From an uncultured Polaribacter sp. (GTDB taxonomy: Bacteria > Bacteroidota > Bacteroidia > Flavobacteriales > Flavobacteriaceae): a stretch of 64,000 bases of DNA. Positions 37,683 through 46,981 of the stretch are shown here, piece by piece. Below the pieces are notes generated by a model, which searched no databases, had not been told where the DNA came from, and worked only from the letters and a program-made list of their open reading frames with translations. The stretch covers positions 186,001-250,000 of the forward strand of contig CALSME010000005.1 of NCBI GenBank assembly GCA_943787375.1, in the 5' to 3' direction. Every line of letters begins with the position of its first letter. Position 1 is the first letter of the stretch. The translations under genes were made by a program, and so were the position numbers.

Positions 37683-37746
37683 AATCCTGTTGATTCAAGA
37701 AAGATGAAAGCGTTACTACTTTTACGAGTGCAAAGATTTGGGACTA

Positions 37747-39255
37747 CTATTCAAAAATAATATGCTGATAGGCGCCAATATCTGGGTTTACACTTCTGTC
37801 GACTCCCAAAAGGTCTAAATTATAAAGCGTAGAACTGGCTTTGTCAATAGCATCTGAATCTTGCCCAATCATGAAATTGTTTTCTTGTGGATTTCTAAAA
37901 TGAAGCATACCGTTAATAATGTTGTTTTGATAATTGGGATTGGTAAAATCCAACTCAGCATTGTTTGCAAAAGCACCATTGGCGTCATTAAATGTAAGCA
38001 TTGAATTGACGATAGCGTAATTGAAGGCACTTCCTTCGGCTTTATCTAAGACAAATTCAATACTACTATTTCCATCAAAAATACAATTCGTAAAATTTGC
38101 AGAAACTAAGTCTTTCACGAACCGAGTTTCTTGACCGTTCTCATCTGTATTGTCCTGATAATTATTTACTAAAACGGCAGGCAATTGTCGAATCCCACGG
38201 TTCCAGTAATTTGCAAAAGTACAATGTGTAAAATTATATTGCCCTCCAATAGTAGCTGCTAAAGAGGCAAAACCGGCACTCCCAATCACAAGATTGTATC
38301 CAGCAATTTCGCTGTCTCTGACCCAGATACCATAAGCACCGTGGTTGTATATCTCTGTATTCTCTAGTGTTAGTTTTGTATCTTTGTCTGCGCCTAATGC
38401 ATCTCCAACCAAAAGACCAACCAAACCGTTTTTTATGATGGCATGTTGTATGTTGTTGTCTATACTTCCCGGGCGTATTAGAATTACTCCCCATTGTCCG
38501 GGGACATTATTAAAACTATTTTCCAGTCGGTCACCTTCAAAAACTACTTTTTCGGAAATCGTTCCGTTTACTTTTAAAGAAGCATTGTCGTCAATAATCA
38601 ATCCAGAATTATCATGAAAATGTATTTTTGCCCCTGCTTCAACAGTCAGTGTTTTGCCAGATGGGACCGCTGCATATCCATAGATAACCGTAGGTTTTGT
38701 GTTTGAGAAAATAAGTTCGCTATCTTCTAAAAACCGTCCTTGTATGCTTGTTGGTTCACCGTCAATAGTAAGTTTGTCAATTTCCAAAGTCAATGGATCT
38801 CTTCCTGGAAAAATAAAGTTGGCGTCTTGTACCAAAGTTACCAAGTCCACATCTTGTTGATTCATACCGTTGTCAAATAAAATCTTATCGGTATACAACG
38901 GATCTGTTATGGTTGAAAAATCGATGGTCGTTTCCACAAAAACATACATGCTGTCATTTGCCAAAATATTGATTTCATTAAATTCCTTCCCAGCGATACC
39001 GTCAACATTCAATCTGTAATTAGACATCATGCCATTTTCTAATTGAATGCTTGGAATACTAATGTCCTTATTGCTTCTGTTGTATACTTTTAGATTGTAA
39101 GTCGCAGAACCAATGTTCGTAAAAATAGTATCTAAAAATACAGTGTCCTTAGAAAATTCTAGTTTTCCGAAACTTGGTGTTGTAGAGAAATCTTTTCTAC
39201 ATGAGCTAATGGCAATAAGAGAAAATGAGACGATGAATAATAGGAGATAGCGCAT
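37747..39255 (-). CDS. Lipoprotein, probable right-handed beta-helix
   Basis: 502 residues. The lipobox SLIAISSC puts the lipidated Cys at 19. An Ig-like N region (KLEFSKDTVFLDTIFTNIGS) is followed by a long repetitive part with spaced hydrophobic turns (VNGTISEKVVFEGDRL, NNIQHAIIKNGLVGLLVGD, LENTEIYNHGAYGIWVRDS), as in parallel beta-helices. It ends SVNPDIGAYQHI, a motif common at the end of such surface proteins. The function is unknown, and exposure on the outer membrane is likely. Confidence 0.75.
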   Translation of the reverse strand: MRYLLLFIVSFSLIAISSCRKDFSTTPSFGKLEFSKDTVFLDTIFTNIGSATYNLKVYNRSNKDISIPSIQLENGMMSNYRLNVDGIAGKEFNEINILANDSMYVFVETTIDFSTITDPLYTDKILFDNGMNQQDVDLVTLVQDANFIFPGRDPLTLEIDKLTIDGEPTSIQGRFLEDSELIFSNTKPTVIYGYAAVPSGKTLTVEAGAKIHFHDNSGLIIDDNASLKVNGTISEKVVFEGDRLENSFNNVPGQWGVILIRPGSIDNNIQHAIIKNGLVGLLVGDALGADKDTKLTLENTEIYNHGAYGIWVRDSEIAGYNLVIGSAGFASLAATIGGQYNFTHCTFANYWNRGIRQLPAVLVNNYQDNTDENGQETRFVKDLVSANFTNCIFDGNSSIEFVLDKAEGSAFNYAIVNSMLTFNDANGAFANNAELDFTNPNYQNNIINGMLHFRNPQENNFMIGQDSDAIDKASSTLYNLDLLGVDRSVNPDIGAYQHIIFE

Positions 39256-39332
39256 GATTTTATTTTGGTCTCTTAAAGAGCCCGATAGTTTGTGAAATGG
39301 TTTAAAAGGATAACTGTCTAATTGGGTTTTTA

Positions 39333-40373
39333 TTATTTTTTTACAAGTGCTATTTCAAATAATTTCCCCCAGTTTTTACCGGTAACAAAAAGACGATTGT
39401 TTTTAGTGTCATAGGCAATCCCATTTAAAACTTCATCTTCGGGTTTCAGTTTTTGAGTTTTTTGCATTTCTTTTGTCAGGCCTTTCAAATTTACAATTCC
39501 CTCTGCAACGCCCGTTTCTGGATTGATAATGATAATAGCGCTGTTGAGGTATTTGTTTGCATAAATTTTACCGTCAATGAATTCCAATTCATTTAAATTA
39601 TCCAAAGCGCGCCCCTTTGTGTATACTTGAATTGAACGTTTTTCTTCATGTGTTTCAGGGTTTAAAAACCAAATTTTATGGGTTCCATCAGATTTTATCA
39701 GTTCGGTTTGGTTGTGTGTCAATCCCCAGCCTTCTTTACTTTTACCGTATTTAAAGGTTTTTTCTTGTTTAAAAGTTTCCAAATCATAGGTGAATCCTTT
39801 TTTATTCTGCCAGGTCAACCAATGAATTTTATCATTAACAATGGTCATTCCTTCACCAAAATATTTATTAGCTAAAGCAATTTTTTGTAAAACCTTTCCC
39901 GTTGATATTTCAACTTTTCTTAATGAAGATTGTCCTCTTCGCCCAGTAGTTTCATATAAGAAACCATTGTGAAATTCTAAGCCTTGTGTATATGCGGTGC
40001 TGTCATGTGGGTAGGTATTGATAATTTTGTATCCATAAATGGTCGCTTTTTCTGTAGGGAAAATTTCAAAAGAACCTTTTGATTTATTTGTTTTTCCTGG
40101 GTAGAAACTCAAGGCCACCACAAAATGTCTTCCAAAACCTAAACCCGAGGTATTGTATGTTGCCGTTAGATTAGTTGCAGGAATTTGTTTGTCATTCACA
40201 AAAAACTGAACGCTATCAATTGGACGGTTGTTGTTTTCTGATATTTTAAAAGTAGCATCTCCATTTATAGCAACTGTTTTAGGAGTTTCTAGTGTAAATT
40301 TATACGTTTCAGAACACGAAGTACTTAGTATTAGAAGCGTAAAAAGAGTGATAAGAGTCAAATAATTTTTCAT
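39333..40373 (-). CDS. Glutaminyl-peptide cyclotransferase (bacterial/plant type), lipoprotein
   Basis: 346 residues. The lipobox LLILSTSC places Cys20. The catalytic propeller shows YPHDSTAYTQGLEF (about 121-134), GRRGQSSLRKV, the LTWQNKKGFTYD and WGLTHN blades, and NELEFIDGKIYANKY. It would turn N-terminal Gln into pyroglutamate on secreted proteins, a modification common on Bacteroidota exported proteins. Confidence 0.87.
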   Translation of the reverse strand: MKNYLTLITLFTLLILSTSCSETYKFTLETPKTVAINGDATFKISENNNRPIDSVQFFVNDKQIPATNLTATYNTSGLGFGRHFVVALSFYPGKTNKSKGSFEIFPTEKATIYGYKIINTYPHDSTAYTQGLEFHNGFLYETTGRRGQSSLRKVEISTGKVLQKIALANKYFGEGMTIVNDKIHWLTWQNKKGFTYDLETFKQEKTFKYGKSKEGWGLTHNQTELIKSDGTHKIWFLNPETHEEKRSIQVYTKGRALDNLNELEFIDGKIYANKYLNSAIIIINPETGVAEGIVNLKGLTKEMQKTQKLKPEDEVLNGIAYDTKNNRLFVTGKNWGKLFEIALVKK

Positions 40374-40505
40374 TTGAGATAAAAATTTCTATGTTTTTGT
40401 TCTGTAAATATTCAAAAAAAGAGGTCAAAAAACATTTTTTAATCTGTTAAATCCCCATAATTGTACTTTAAAGCTCTAAGATATCAAATAAAAACAATTT
40501 ATTTA

Positions 40506-40535
40506 TTTGTAAATTGAAAAATAACGTTAAATTTG
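40506..40535 (+). promoter_or_regulatory. rpmE2 promoter
   Basis: TTTG (40506-40509), 18 bp, TAAATTTG (40528-40535). The leader of about 95 nt has mutually exclusive pairings: GTAAAGCTTTAC (40575-40586) folds on itself, while AGTAAA (40574-40579) can pair instead with TTTACT (40591-40596). Confidence 0.78.
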
Positions 40536-40634
40536 CATCCTCAAAATAGCGGATAACAGTTATTTAGAGATTTAGTAAAGCTTTACCAATTTTACTATTG
40601 CAAACATAACATTAAAGTATTAAAATTATATACA

Positions 40635-40886
40635 ATGAGAAAAGGAATTCATCCAGAAAATTACAGAATGATGGCTTTTAAAGATATGTCTAATGGAGAT
40701 GTATTTATAACGCGTTCTACTGCAGACACTAAAGAAACTTTAGAAGTTGAAGGAGTAGAGTATCCTTTAGTAAAATTAGAGATCTCAAGAACATCTCACC
40801 CATTTTACACTGGTAAATCTAAACTAATTGATGCAGCAGGTCGTATCGATAAATTTAAAAGCAAATACGCAAAGCATAAAAAGTAA
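40635..40886 (+). CDS. rpmE2: 50S ribosomal protein L31 type B (zinc-independent)
   Basis: 83 residues. [40 protein letters not shown] and the basic end are typical of the long L31 paralogue. No Cys is present, so it binds no zinc. In many bacteria this form replaces the zinc form under zinc limitation. It is a single gene with a consensus promoter and terminator. Confidence 0.97.
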   Translation: MRKGIHPENYRMMAFKDMSNGDVFITRSTADTKETLEVEGVEYPLVKLEISRTSHPFYTGKSKLIDAAGRIDKFKSKYAKHKK

Positions 40887-40910
40887 TCTTTTTATACTTG
40901 TGAAAAATAC

Positions 40911-40944
40911 AAACTCTAACATTCATTTGTTAGAGTTTTTTTTT
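40911..40944 (+). terminator. Intrinsic terminator after rpmE2
   Basis: AAACTCTAAC (40911-40920), an 8-nt loop, GTTAGAGTTT (40929-40938), then T6. Confidence 0.88.
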
Positions 40945-40985
40945 GCTGAAGATTTGTGGACGCGAGTTCTAAATAGGAACCAAAA

Positions 40986-41013
40986 AAAACCGTTTCATAA
41001 ATGAAACGGTTTT
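40986..41013 (-). terminator. Intrinsic terminator after gcvP
   Basis: AAAACCGTTTCAT/ATGAAACGGTTTT is a perfect 13-bp stem 25 bp beyond the gcvP stop. On the minus strand it is followed by a T run. Confidence 0.88.
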
Positions 41014-41037
41014 AGTGTACTTCTTTGGTTCTATGAA

Positions 41038-43875
41038 TTACATATAATCTTCAATTGGGTTGCAAGAGCAAATTAAGTTTCGGTCACCAAAAGCGTCATC
41101 TACTCTTCGAACGGTTGGCCAAAATTTATTGTCTGCAATATAGGCCAATGGAAAGGCTGCTTGCTTTCTTGTGTATGGAAACTCCCATGCATCAGCAGTT
41201 AACATCTCTTGAGTGTGTGGTGCGTTTTTCAAAGGATTGTTGTCATCTTCTTTTGTCGCATTTTTAATTTCTTCACGAATCGAAATCATGGCATCACAAA
41301 AACGATCTAATTCTGCGATACTTTCAGATTCTGTAGGTTCTATCATCATCGTTCCTCCTACAGGAAAAGAAACCGTTGGTGCATGAAAACCATAATCCAT
41401 TAAACGTTTTGCAATGTCTACGACTTCAATACCGTTTTGTTTAAAATCACGACAATCAATAATCATTTCGTGGGCAGCACGACCTTTTTCTCCCGTGTAT
41501 AAAGTGGGATAGTAATTGTCTAAGCGTTCTTTGATGTAGTTGGCGTTTAAGATGGCTATTTTTGTGGAATCTGTCAATCCTTTTGCGCCTAACATTGTAA
41601 TGTATCCATAAGAGATTAAACAGGCTAAAGCAGAACCCCAAGGCGCTGCAGAAATGGCTGTAATTGCTTTTTCTCCACCAGTTTTTATCATCGGATTTGA
41701 AGGCAAAAAGGGAACCAATTGTGGTGCTACACAAATTGGTCCTACTCCTGGACCACCACCACCATGTGGAATGGCAAAGGTTTTGTGAAGGTTTAAGTGA
41801 CAAACATCTGCTCCAATAGTAGCCGGATTTGTCAACCCTACTTGTGCATTCATGTTGGCACCATCCATATAAACTTGTCCACCGTGTTCATGGATAATTT
41901 TAGTAATTTCTTGAATCTCACTTTCAAAAACACCGTGAGTAGATGGATAGGTTACCATTAATGCGGCTAAATTTTCCGAATGAAACATGGCTTTTTCACG
42001 CAAATCATCCACATCAATATTTCCGTTTTCTGCGGTTTTGGTTACAATCACTTTCATACCTGCCATAACAGCAGATGCTGGATTTGTTCCGTGTGCAGAA
42101 GCAGGAATGATACAGATATTTCGATGTGTATCTCCGTTCGCTAAGTGATATGCTCTTATGGTCATTAGTCCTGCGAATTCTCCTTGTGCTCCAGAATTCG
42201 GTTGTAGAGAGGTGCCTGCAAATCCGGTTACGATATTTAATTGGTGTTCTAATTTTTTTAATACTTCTTGATATCCTTCCGCTTGATTTAAGGGGACAAA
42301 TGGGTGAATGTTTCCCCATTGCGGATTGCTTAAAGGCAACATTTCAGAGGCGGCATTTAGTTTCATGGTACAAGAACCTAGCGAAATCATTGAATGATTT
42401 AGAGCTAAATCCTTTCGTTCCAATCTTTTGATATAACGCATCATGTCTGTTTCAGATTGATGCGTATTAAAAATTTCATTTTCTAAAAAGGGAGTATTTC
42501 TTTTCGTGTTTTCTGCAATCACAGAAGCCTGCGTTGGGAATTCTTTCGCAGTTATATTGAAAGCCTTTTCAAAACATTGTATGATAGCTTTTAGTTCAGA
42601 ATCACCAACAGTTTCATTTATTGAAATAGAAATATGATTCTGATCAATATAATTAAAATTGATCTCATTTGCTTCTGCAACTACTTTTAGTTTTTCTGCG
42701 TCAACTTCAACCAAAAGGGTGTCAAAGTAAGCAGTATTTATTTGCTTAAATCCTAAGTTCTCTATTGCTCCTGCAACTACTGTTGTTTTCTGATGAATAC
42801 TGTCAGCAATATACTGAAGTCCGTCTTTTCCGTGATACACTGCATACATTCCTGCCATCACTGCCAATAAAACTTGTGCAGTACAAATGTTAGAAGTTGC
42901 TTTTTCACGTTTAATGTGTTGCTCTCTTGTTTGCAACGCCATTCTTAAAGCTCTTTTTCCACTTTTATCTTTGGTGACTCCAATGATTCTTCCAGGAATA
43001 CTTCTTTTGTATGCTTCTTTGGTTGCAAAGTAGGCTGCGTGAGGTCCTCCGTAACCTAACGGAATTCCAAAACGTTGTGTAGTACCCACTACCACAGAAG
43101 CACCAAATTCACCTGGAGCTTTTAATTTTACCAAGGATAAAATATCAGCAGCAACCGCAACTTTTATATTGTTTTCATTTGCTTTTGAAACGAAGTTTTC
43201 ATAATCAAAAATCTGTCCATATTTTCCAGGATATTGTAAAATAGCACCAAAAAATGCATCAGAAAAATCAAAATCTTCATGATTTCCAATCACCAATTCT
43301 ATTCCAATAGGTGTTGAACGAGTTTGTAGTAATGAGAGTGTTTGAGGTAGGATTTCATCAGAAACAAAAAACTTATTAGCGCCTGCTTTTTTCTTTGAAC
43401 GTTCTCGTACGTCATATAACAAGGCCATAGCTTCTGCTGCTGCAGTAGCTTCATCTAATAGCGATGCATTTGCTAATTCCATCCCTGTTAAATCACAAAT
43501 CATTGTTTGATAATTGAGCAAGGCTTCTAGTCTTCCTTGCGCAATTTCTGCTTGATAAGGTGTGTAGGCTGTATACCAACCCGGGTTTTCTAAAATATTA
43601 CGCTGAATTACACTTGGCACAATGGCTTCATGATATCCTAAACCAATATAACTTTTAAATACTTTATTTTTTTCTGAGAGCTTCTTAATGTGTGCTAGAT
43701 ACTCATATTCGCTTAAAGCTGGTGCTAAGTCCAATTCGTTTTTTAGGCGAATGTTATCTGGAACAGTTTCTGTAATTAACTGCTCTAAGTTCGCTGCCTT
43801 TATGGTTGCCAACATTTCATCTTGTTCCTTTATATTTGGACCAATGTGTCTTCTTTGAAATGAATTTGTATTCAT
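41038..43875 (-). CDS. gcvP: Glycine dehydrogenase (decarboxylating), P protein
   Basis: 945 residues, the full-length fused form. It decarboxylates glycine with PLP and hands the aminomethyl group to GcvH lipoyl. [10 protein letters not shown]-like [13 protein letters not shown] (about 75-87), [30 protein letters not shown] and [16 protein letters not shown] with the PLP Lys near 695 are present. gcvT and gcvH are not adjacent. A minus-strand -7 element, TATTTTTG, is at 43965-43958. No glycine riboswitch-like fold was found. Confidence 0.98.
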   Translation of the reverse strand: MNTNSFQRRHIGPNIKEQDEMLATIKAANLEQLITETVPDNIRLKNELDLAPALSEYEYLAHIKKLSEKNKVFKSYIGLGYHEAIVPSVIQRNILENPGWYTAYTPYQAEIAQGRLEALLNYQTMICDLTGMELANASLLDEATAAAEAMALLYDVRERSKKKAGANKFFVSDEILPQTLSLLQTRSTPIGIELVIGNHEDFDFSDAFFGAILQYPGKYGQIFDYENFVSKANENNIKVAVAADILSLVKLKAPGEFGASVVVGTTQRFGIPLGYGGPHAAYFATKEAYKRSIPGRIIGVTKDKSGKRALRMALQTREQHIKREKATSNICTAQVLLAVMAGMYAVYHGKDGLQYIADSIHQKTTVVAGAIENLGFKQINTAYFDTLLVEVDAEKLKVVAEANEINFNYIDQNHISISINETVGDSELKAIIQCFEKAFNITAKEFPTQASVIAENTKRNTPFLENEIFNTHQSETDMMRYIKRLERKDLALNHSMISLGSCTMKLNAASEMLPLSNPQWGNIHPFVPLNQAEGYQEVLKKLEHQLNIVTGFAGTSLQPNSGAQGEFAGLMTIRAYHLANGDTHRNICIIPASAHGTNPASAVMAGMKVIVTKTAENGNIDVDDLREKAMFHSENLAALMVTYPSTHGVFESEIQEITKIIHEHGGQVYMDGANMNAQVGLTNPATIGADVCHLNLHKTFAIPHGGGGPGVGPICVAPQLVPFLPSNPMIKTGGEKAITAISAAPWGSALACLISYGYITMLGAKGLTDSTKIAILNANYIKERLDNYYPTLYTGEKGRAAHEMIIDCRDFKQNGIEVVDIAKRLMDYGFHAPTVSFPVGGTMMIEPTESESIAELDRFCDAMISIREEIKNATKEDDNNPLKNAPHTQEMLTADAWEFPYTRKQAAFPLAYIADNKFWPTVRRVDDAFGDRNLICSCNPIEDYM

Positions 43876-43957
43876 AAAATAAAGTTTTGTTATGACTTAC
43901 TTTTAGGGGTTGTTACGTTGCGTTTTTCGTAAAAAAATAACATGATTTTTTACGGAT

Positions 43958-43965
43958 CAAAAATA
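43958..43965 (-). promoter_or_regulatory. gcvP promoter -7 candidate
   Basis: On the minus strand this reads TATTTTTG, 82 bp before the gcvP ATG. No good TTTG upstream element is seen. Confidence 0.4.
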
Positions 43966-44063
43966 AGCAATAAAACAGTTACTTTGTGAATACAAATTCG
44001 ATAAAAAACACTTAATTATTAACTAATTTTAAAGGTTATAAACAGAAAGCTTATTTTTGACAA

Positions 44064-44885
44064 ATGAAGTGGTTTAGAATTTTTTTTGATTTTTATTTGA
44101 ATGCAAGTATTCACGTTGCTTTCGCGGTTTTTAGCTTTGTAAAGATTACAGAAATCTATTTTGACTTGCCCACGAATGCCCCTTTAAATTATTGCATCTT
44201 TTTTGGAACCATCACCGGATATAATTTTGTGAAGTATGCCGGCGTTGCAAAATTGCATCATAGAAGTTTGACAACCAGTTTAAAAGCAATACAGTTTTTC
44301 TCCTTTTGCTGTTTCTTATTCCTTTGCTATTATGGATATTTGATAGCTGTTCCAACCGTATTATTTTGCATTCCATTTGGAGCAATCACAATCTTGTATG
44401 CAGTGCCCTTTTTGAGTGGATTTCAAAAGAGTTTACGCACGTTTAGCTATTTAAAAATTATTGTTGTTGCTTTTGTTTGGTGTGGATTTACAGTTTTTAT
44501 TCCCGTATTTGATGCTGGAAAAGAAATGGATAGTACGGTAGTGCTTTCTGTAATTCAGCGTTTTTTAATTGTTGTTGTTTTAGTATTGCCATTTGATATT
44601 AGAGACGTTCAATATGATGCCATTTCACTACAAACGATTCCTAAAAAAATAGGCATTGAAAAAACAAAACAGTTGGGGTTAATTTTGATGGTTATTTCTC
44701 TAATAATCGAATACCTTATGGTGCTTCAAATTCATTCAAAAAACAGCTTTTTAGGCTTCTTCTTTTTGGTGACTATTTTCTTAATGCGTGCTAAAAAAGA
44801 GCAATCTAAATACTATAGTTCTTTTTGGGTAGAGGCACTGCCTGTATTTTGGTGGCTGCTTCTTTTGGGATTCCGTAATTATTAG
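44064..44885 (+). CDS. UbiA-prenyltransferase-like integral membrane protein
   Basis: 273 residues, about eight hydrophobic helices. DIRDVQYDAISLQTIPKKIG (about 181-200) matches the second Asp-rich motif (DxxDxxxD) of UbiA-type prenyltransferases. The first Asp-rich motif is replaced by YNFVKYAGV near 51-59, so ordinary Mg-diphosphate chemistry is doubtful. Function unknown. TATTTTTG at 44052-44059 lies only 4 bp before the ATG. Confidence 0.65.
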   Translation: MKWFRIFFDFYLNASIHVAFAVFSFVKITEIYFDLPTNAPLNYCIFFGTITGYNFVKYAGVAKLHHRSLTTSLKAIQFFSFCCFLFLCYYGYLIAVPTVLFCIPFGAITILYAVPFLSGFQKSLRTFSYLKIIVVAFVWCGFTVFIPVFDAGKEMDSTVVLSVIQRFLIVVVLVLPFDIRDVQYDAISLQTIPKKIGIEKTKQLGLILMVISLIIEYLMVLQIHSKNSFLGFFFLVTIFLMRAKKEQSKYYSSFWVEALPVFWWLLLLGFRNY

Positions 44886-45024
44886 ACAGTATTCTGATTT
44901 TTTTTATCAACTTAAAGGTTATTGCCAACAAATAGAACAGATATAATAAAACTTAAAAAAGACTTCTATATCGACTTTTAACTTTGTAATTTTACTCACT
45001 TAATTCACAAGTAAAGTTTAAGAG

Positions 45025-46917
45025 ATGGATTTAGTAAAAAGAAATTATATTTTCGATTTTGATAGCACTTTAACCAAGGTAGAAGCATTGGATATTTTAG
45101 CTGAAATTACATTGGCAAACAATCCTAGAAAGGATGCCGTTATCCAAGAAATTATAGACATTACCAATTTAGGAATTGACGGTGAAATCTCTTTTACAAC
45201 TTCTTTAGAAAAAAGAATTCAATTGCTGAAAGCGCACAAAGCGGATTTAAATCCATTAATTGAAGCGTTAAAAAAACAAGTTTCCAAATCCATCGAAAGC
45301 AACAAAGCTTTTTTTGAAGCCTATGCAAATGATATTTATGTCATTTCTTGTGGCTTTAAAGAGTTTATCGATCCGATAGTTGCTGAATACAACATTCCTA
45401 CTGAAAGAGTTTTTGCAAACACCTTCGAATTTGCAGCAGATGGAGAAATTGTTGGCTTTGATGCAACGAATCCTTTGTCGCAACATAACGGAAAGATTGA
45501 ATGTTTAAAAGGCATGAATTTATCTGGAGAAATACAAGTAATTGGCGATGGTTACAGTGATTATGTTACTCGTGAAGCAGGAGTTGCTGACACCTTTTTT
45601 GCTTATACAGAAAATGTTTCCAGAGTAAAAACTACCGAAAATGCAGATCATATAGCACCAAATTTAGATGAATTCTTATACGTGAATAAATTGCCTAGAA
45701 ATATTTCTTATCCAAAGAATCGAATTAAAATACTCCTATTAGAAAATGTGCATCCAGATGCTTTTGAGAAATTATCAAAAGATGGTTTTTCAGTTGAAAC
45801 TGTAGCACGAAGTTTGTCTGAAGACGAACTAATCGAAAAAATTAAAGATGTCCATGTTTTGGGAATTCGCTCCAAGACAAAAGTGACCAAAAAAGTAATT
45901 GCAGCAGCGGAAAAATTAATGACTGTTGGCGCTTTTTGTATTGGTACCAAGCAAATCGATTTAGAAGCTTGTAAAGAAAACGGAATTGTGGTCTTTAATG
46001 CACCCTATAGCAATACCCGATCGGTTGTTGAATTGGCCATTGGAGAAATCATTATGTTAATGCGAAGTGTTTTTCAGAGAAGCACCGAATTGCATAATGG
46101 GCAATGGAATAAAACCGCGCAAGGTTCTAAAGAAGTGCGAGGGAAAAAATTGGGAATTGTAGGCTATGGGAACATTGGAAAACAATTGTCAATTTTAGCG
46201 GAAGCGCTAGGTATGCATGTGTTTTACTACGACATTGAAGATAAATTAGCGCTTGGTAACGCTACAAAAGTCAGTGAATTGTCCGAGTTGCTAGCTATTT
46301 CAGATGTGGTAACTCTTCATATTGATGACAATCCTGCTAATAAAAACTTCTTTGGAAAGAAAGAAATTTCTCAGATGAAAGAAGGTGCAGTTTTCGTCAA
46401 TCTGTCTCGTGGTTTTGTGGTTGATATTTTAGCTTTAAAAGAAGCTTTAGAATCAGGGAAAATTTCTGGAGCTGCTGTAGACGTATATCCAGAAGAGCCT
46501 GCTAAAAATGGTGAGTTTACAACACAGTTAAAGGGATTAAACAATGTAATTTTAACACCCCATGTAGGGGGAAGTACCGAAGAGGCACAAAAAGACATTG
46601 CCGATTTTGTGCCGAATAAAATGATGGCCTATATCAATTCAGGAAATACGGTAGACGCAGTCAACTTTCCAAACATACGTCTGCCAAGACAAACAAAAGC
46701 ACATCGCTTTTTACATATCCACAAAAATGTGCCAGGAATCATGGCTGAAATAAACAAAGTTTTAGCCAAGTTTGATATGAACATTACCGGCCAATACTTG
46801 TCCACAGATGATAAAGTGGGATATGTAATTTCAGATTTAGACAAAGAATACAACCAAGATGTGCTCAATGAATTGAGAGCCGTTGAGGGGACTATTAAAT
46901 TTAGAGTACTCTATTAA
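45025..46917 (+). CDS. serA: Fused phosphoserine phosphatase-D-3-phosphoglycerate dehydrogenase (SerB-SerA)
   Basis: 630 residues in two halves. Residues 1-225 form a HAD phosphatase: FDFDSTLT with nucleophile Asp11 and Asp13, VISCGFKEF, NGKIECLKG and GDGYSDYV. From about 233 there is a phosphoglycerate dehydrogenase: GIVGYGNIG (about 376-384), VNLSRGFVVD with the catalytic Arg, LTPHVGGSTEEA with His near 513, and a C-terminal ACT domain for serine feedback (NVPGIMAEINKVLAKFDMNI). One chain would thus catalyse the first and last steps of serine synthesis. SerC is not in the window. A -7 element, TAACTTTG, is at 44979-44986. Confidence 0.93.
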   Translation: MDLVKRNYIFDFDSTLTKVEALDILAEITLANNPRKDAVIQEIIDITNLGIDGEISFTTSLEKRIQLLKAHKADLNPLIEALKKQVSKSIESNKAFFEAYANDIYVISCGFKEFIDPIVAEYNIPTERVFANTFEFAADGEIVGFDATNPLSQHNGKIECLKGMNLSGEIQVIGDGYSDYVTREAGVADTFFAYTENVSRVKTTENADHIAPNLDEFLYVNKLPRNISYPKNRIKILLLENVHPDAFEKLSKDGFSVETVARSLSEDELIEKIKDVHVLGIRSKTKVTKKVIAAAEKLMTVGAFCIGTKQIDLEACKENGIVVFNAPYSNTRSVVELAIGEIIMLMRSVFQRSTELHNGQWNKTAQGSKEVRGKKLGIVGYGNIGKQLSILAEALGMHVFYYDIEDKLALGNATKVSELSELLAISDVVTLHIDDNPANKNFFGKKEISQMKEGAVFVNLSRGFVVDILALKEALESGKISGAAVDVYPEEPAKNGEFTTQLKGLNNVILTPHVGGSTEEAQKDIADFVPNKMMAYINSGNTVDAVNFPNIRLPRQTKAHRFLHIHKNVPGIMAEINKVLAKFDMNITGQYLSTDDKVGYVISDLDKEYNQDVLNELRAVEGTIKFRVLY

Positions 46918-46955
46918 TTGTAGTCATTTCTTATTCATTTAAAAAAGGATTGTTT

Positions 46956-46963
46956 TATATTTG
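46956..46963 (+). promoter_or_regulatory. kynU promoter -7 element
   Basis: TATATTTG (46956-46963), 18 bp before the ATG at 46982. The -33 TTTG is not recognisable. It probably drives the kynurenine cluster. Confidence 0.55.
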
Positions 46964-46981
46964 AAGACAATCTTTTTTTTT

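Noticed and set aside
43876-44063. Glycine riboswitch upstream of gcvP
   Set aside because: The 188-bp gap is AT-rich and lacks the conserved GG-rich aptamer segments. Only a -7 element was found.
46961-46981. TTG start for kynureninase
   Set aside because: It lies inside TATATTTG, and the residues it would add (mostly Phe) do not resemble the family. ATG 46982 is used.
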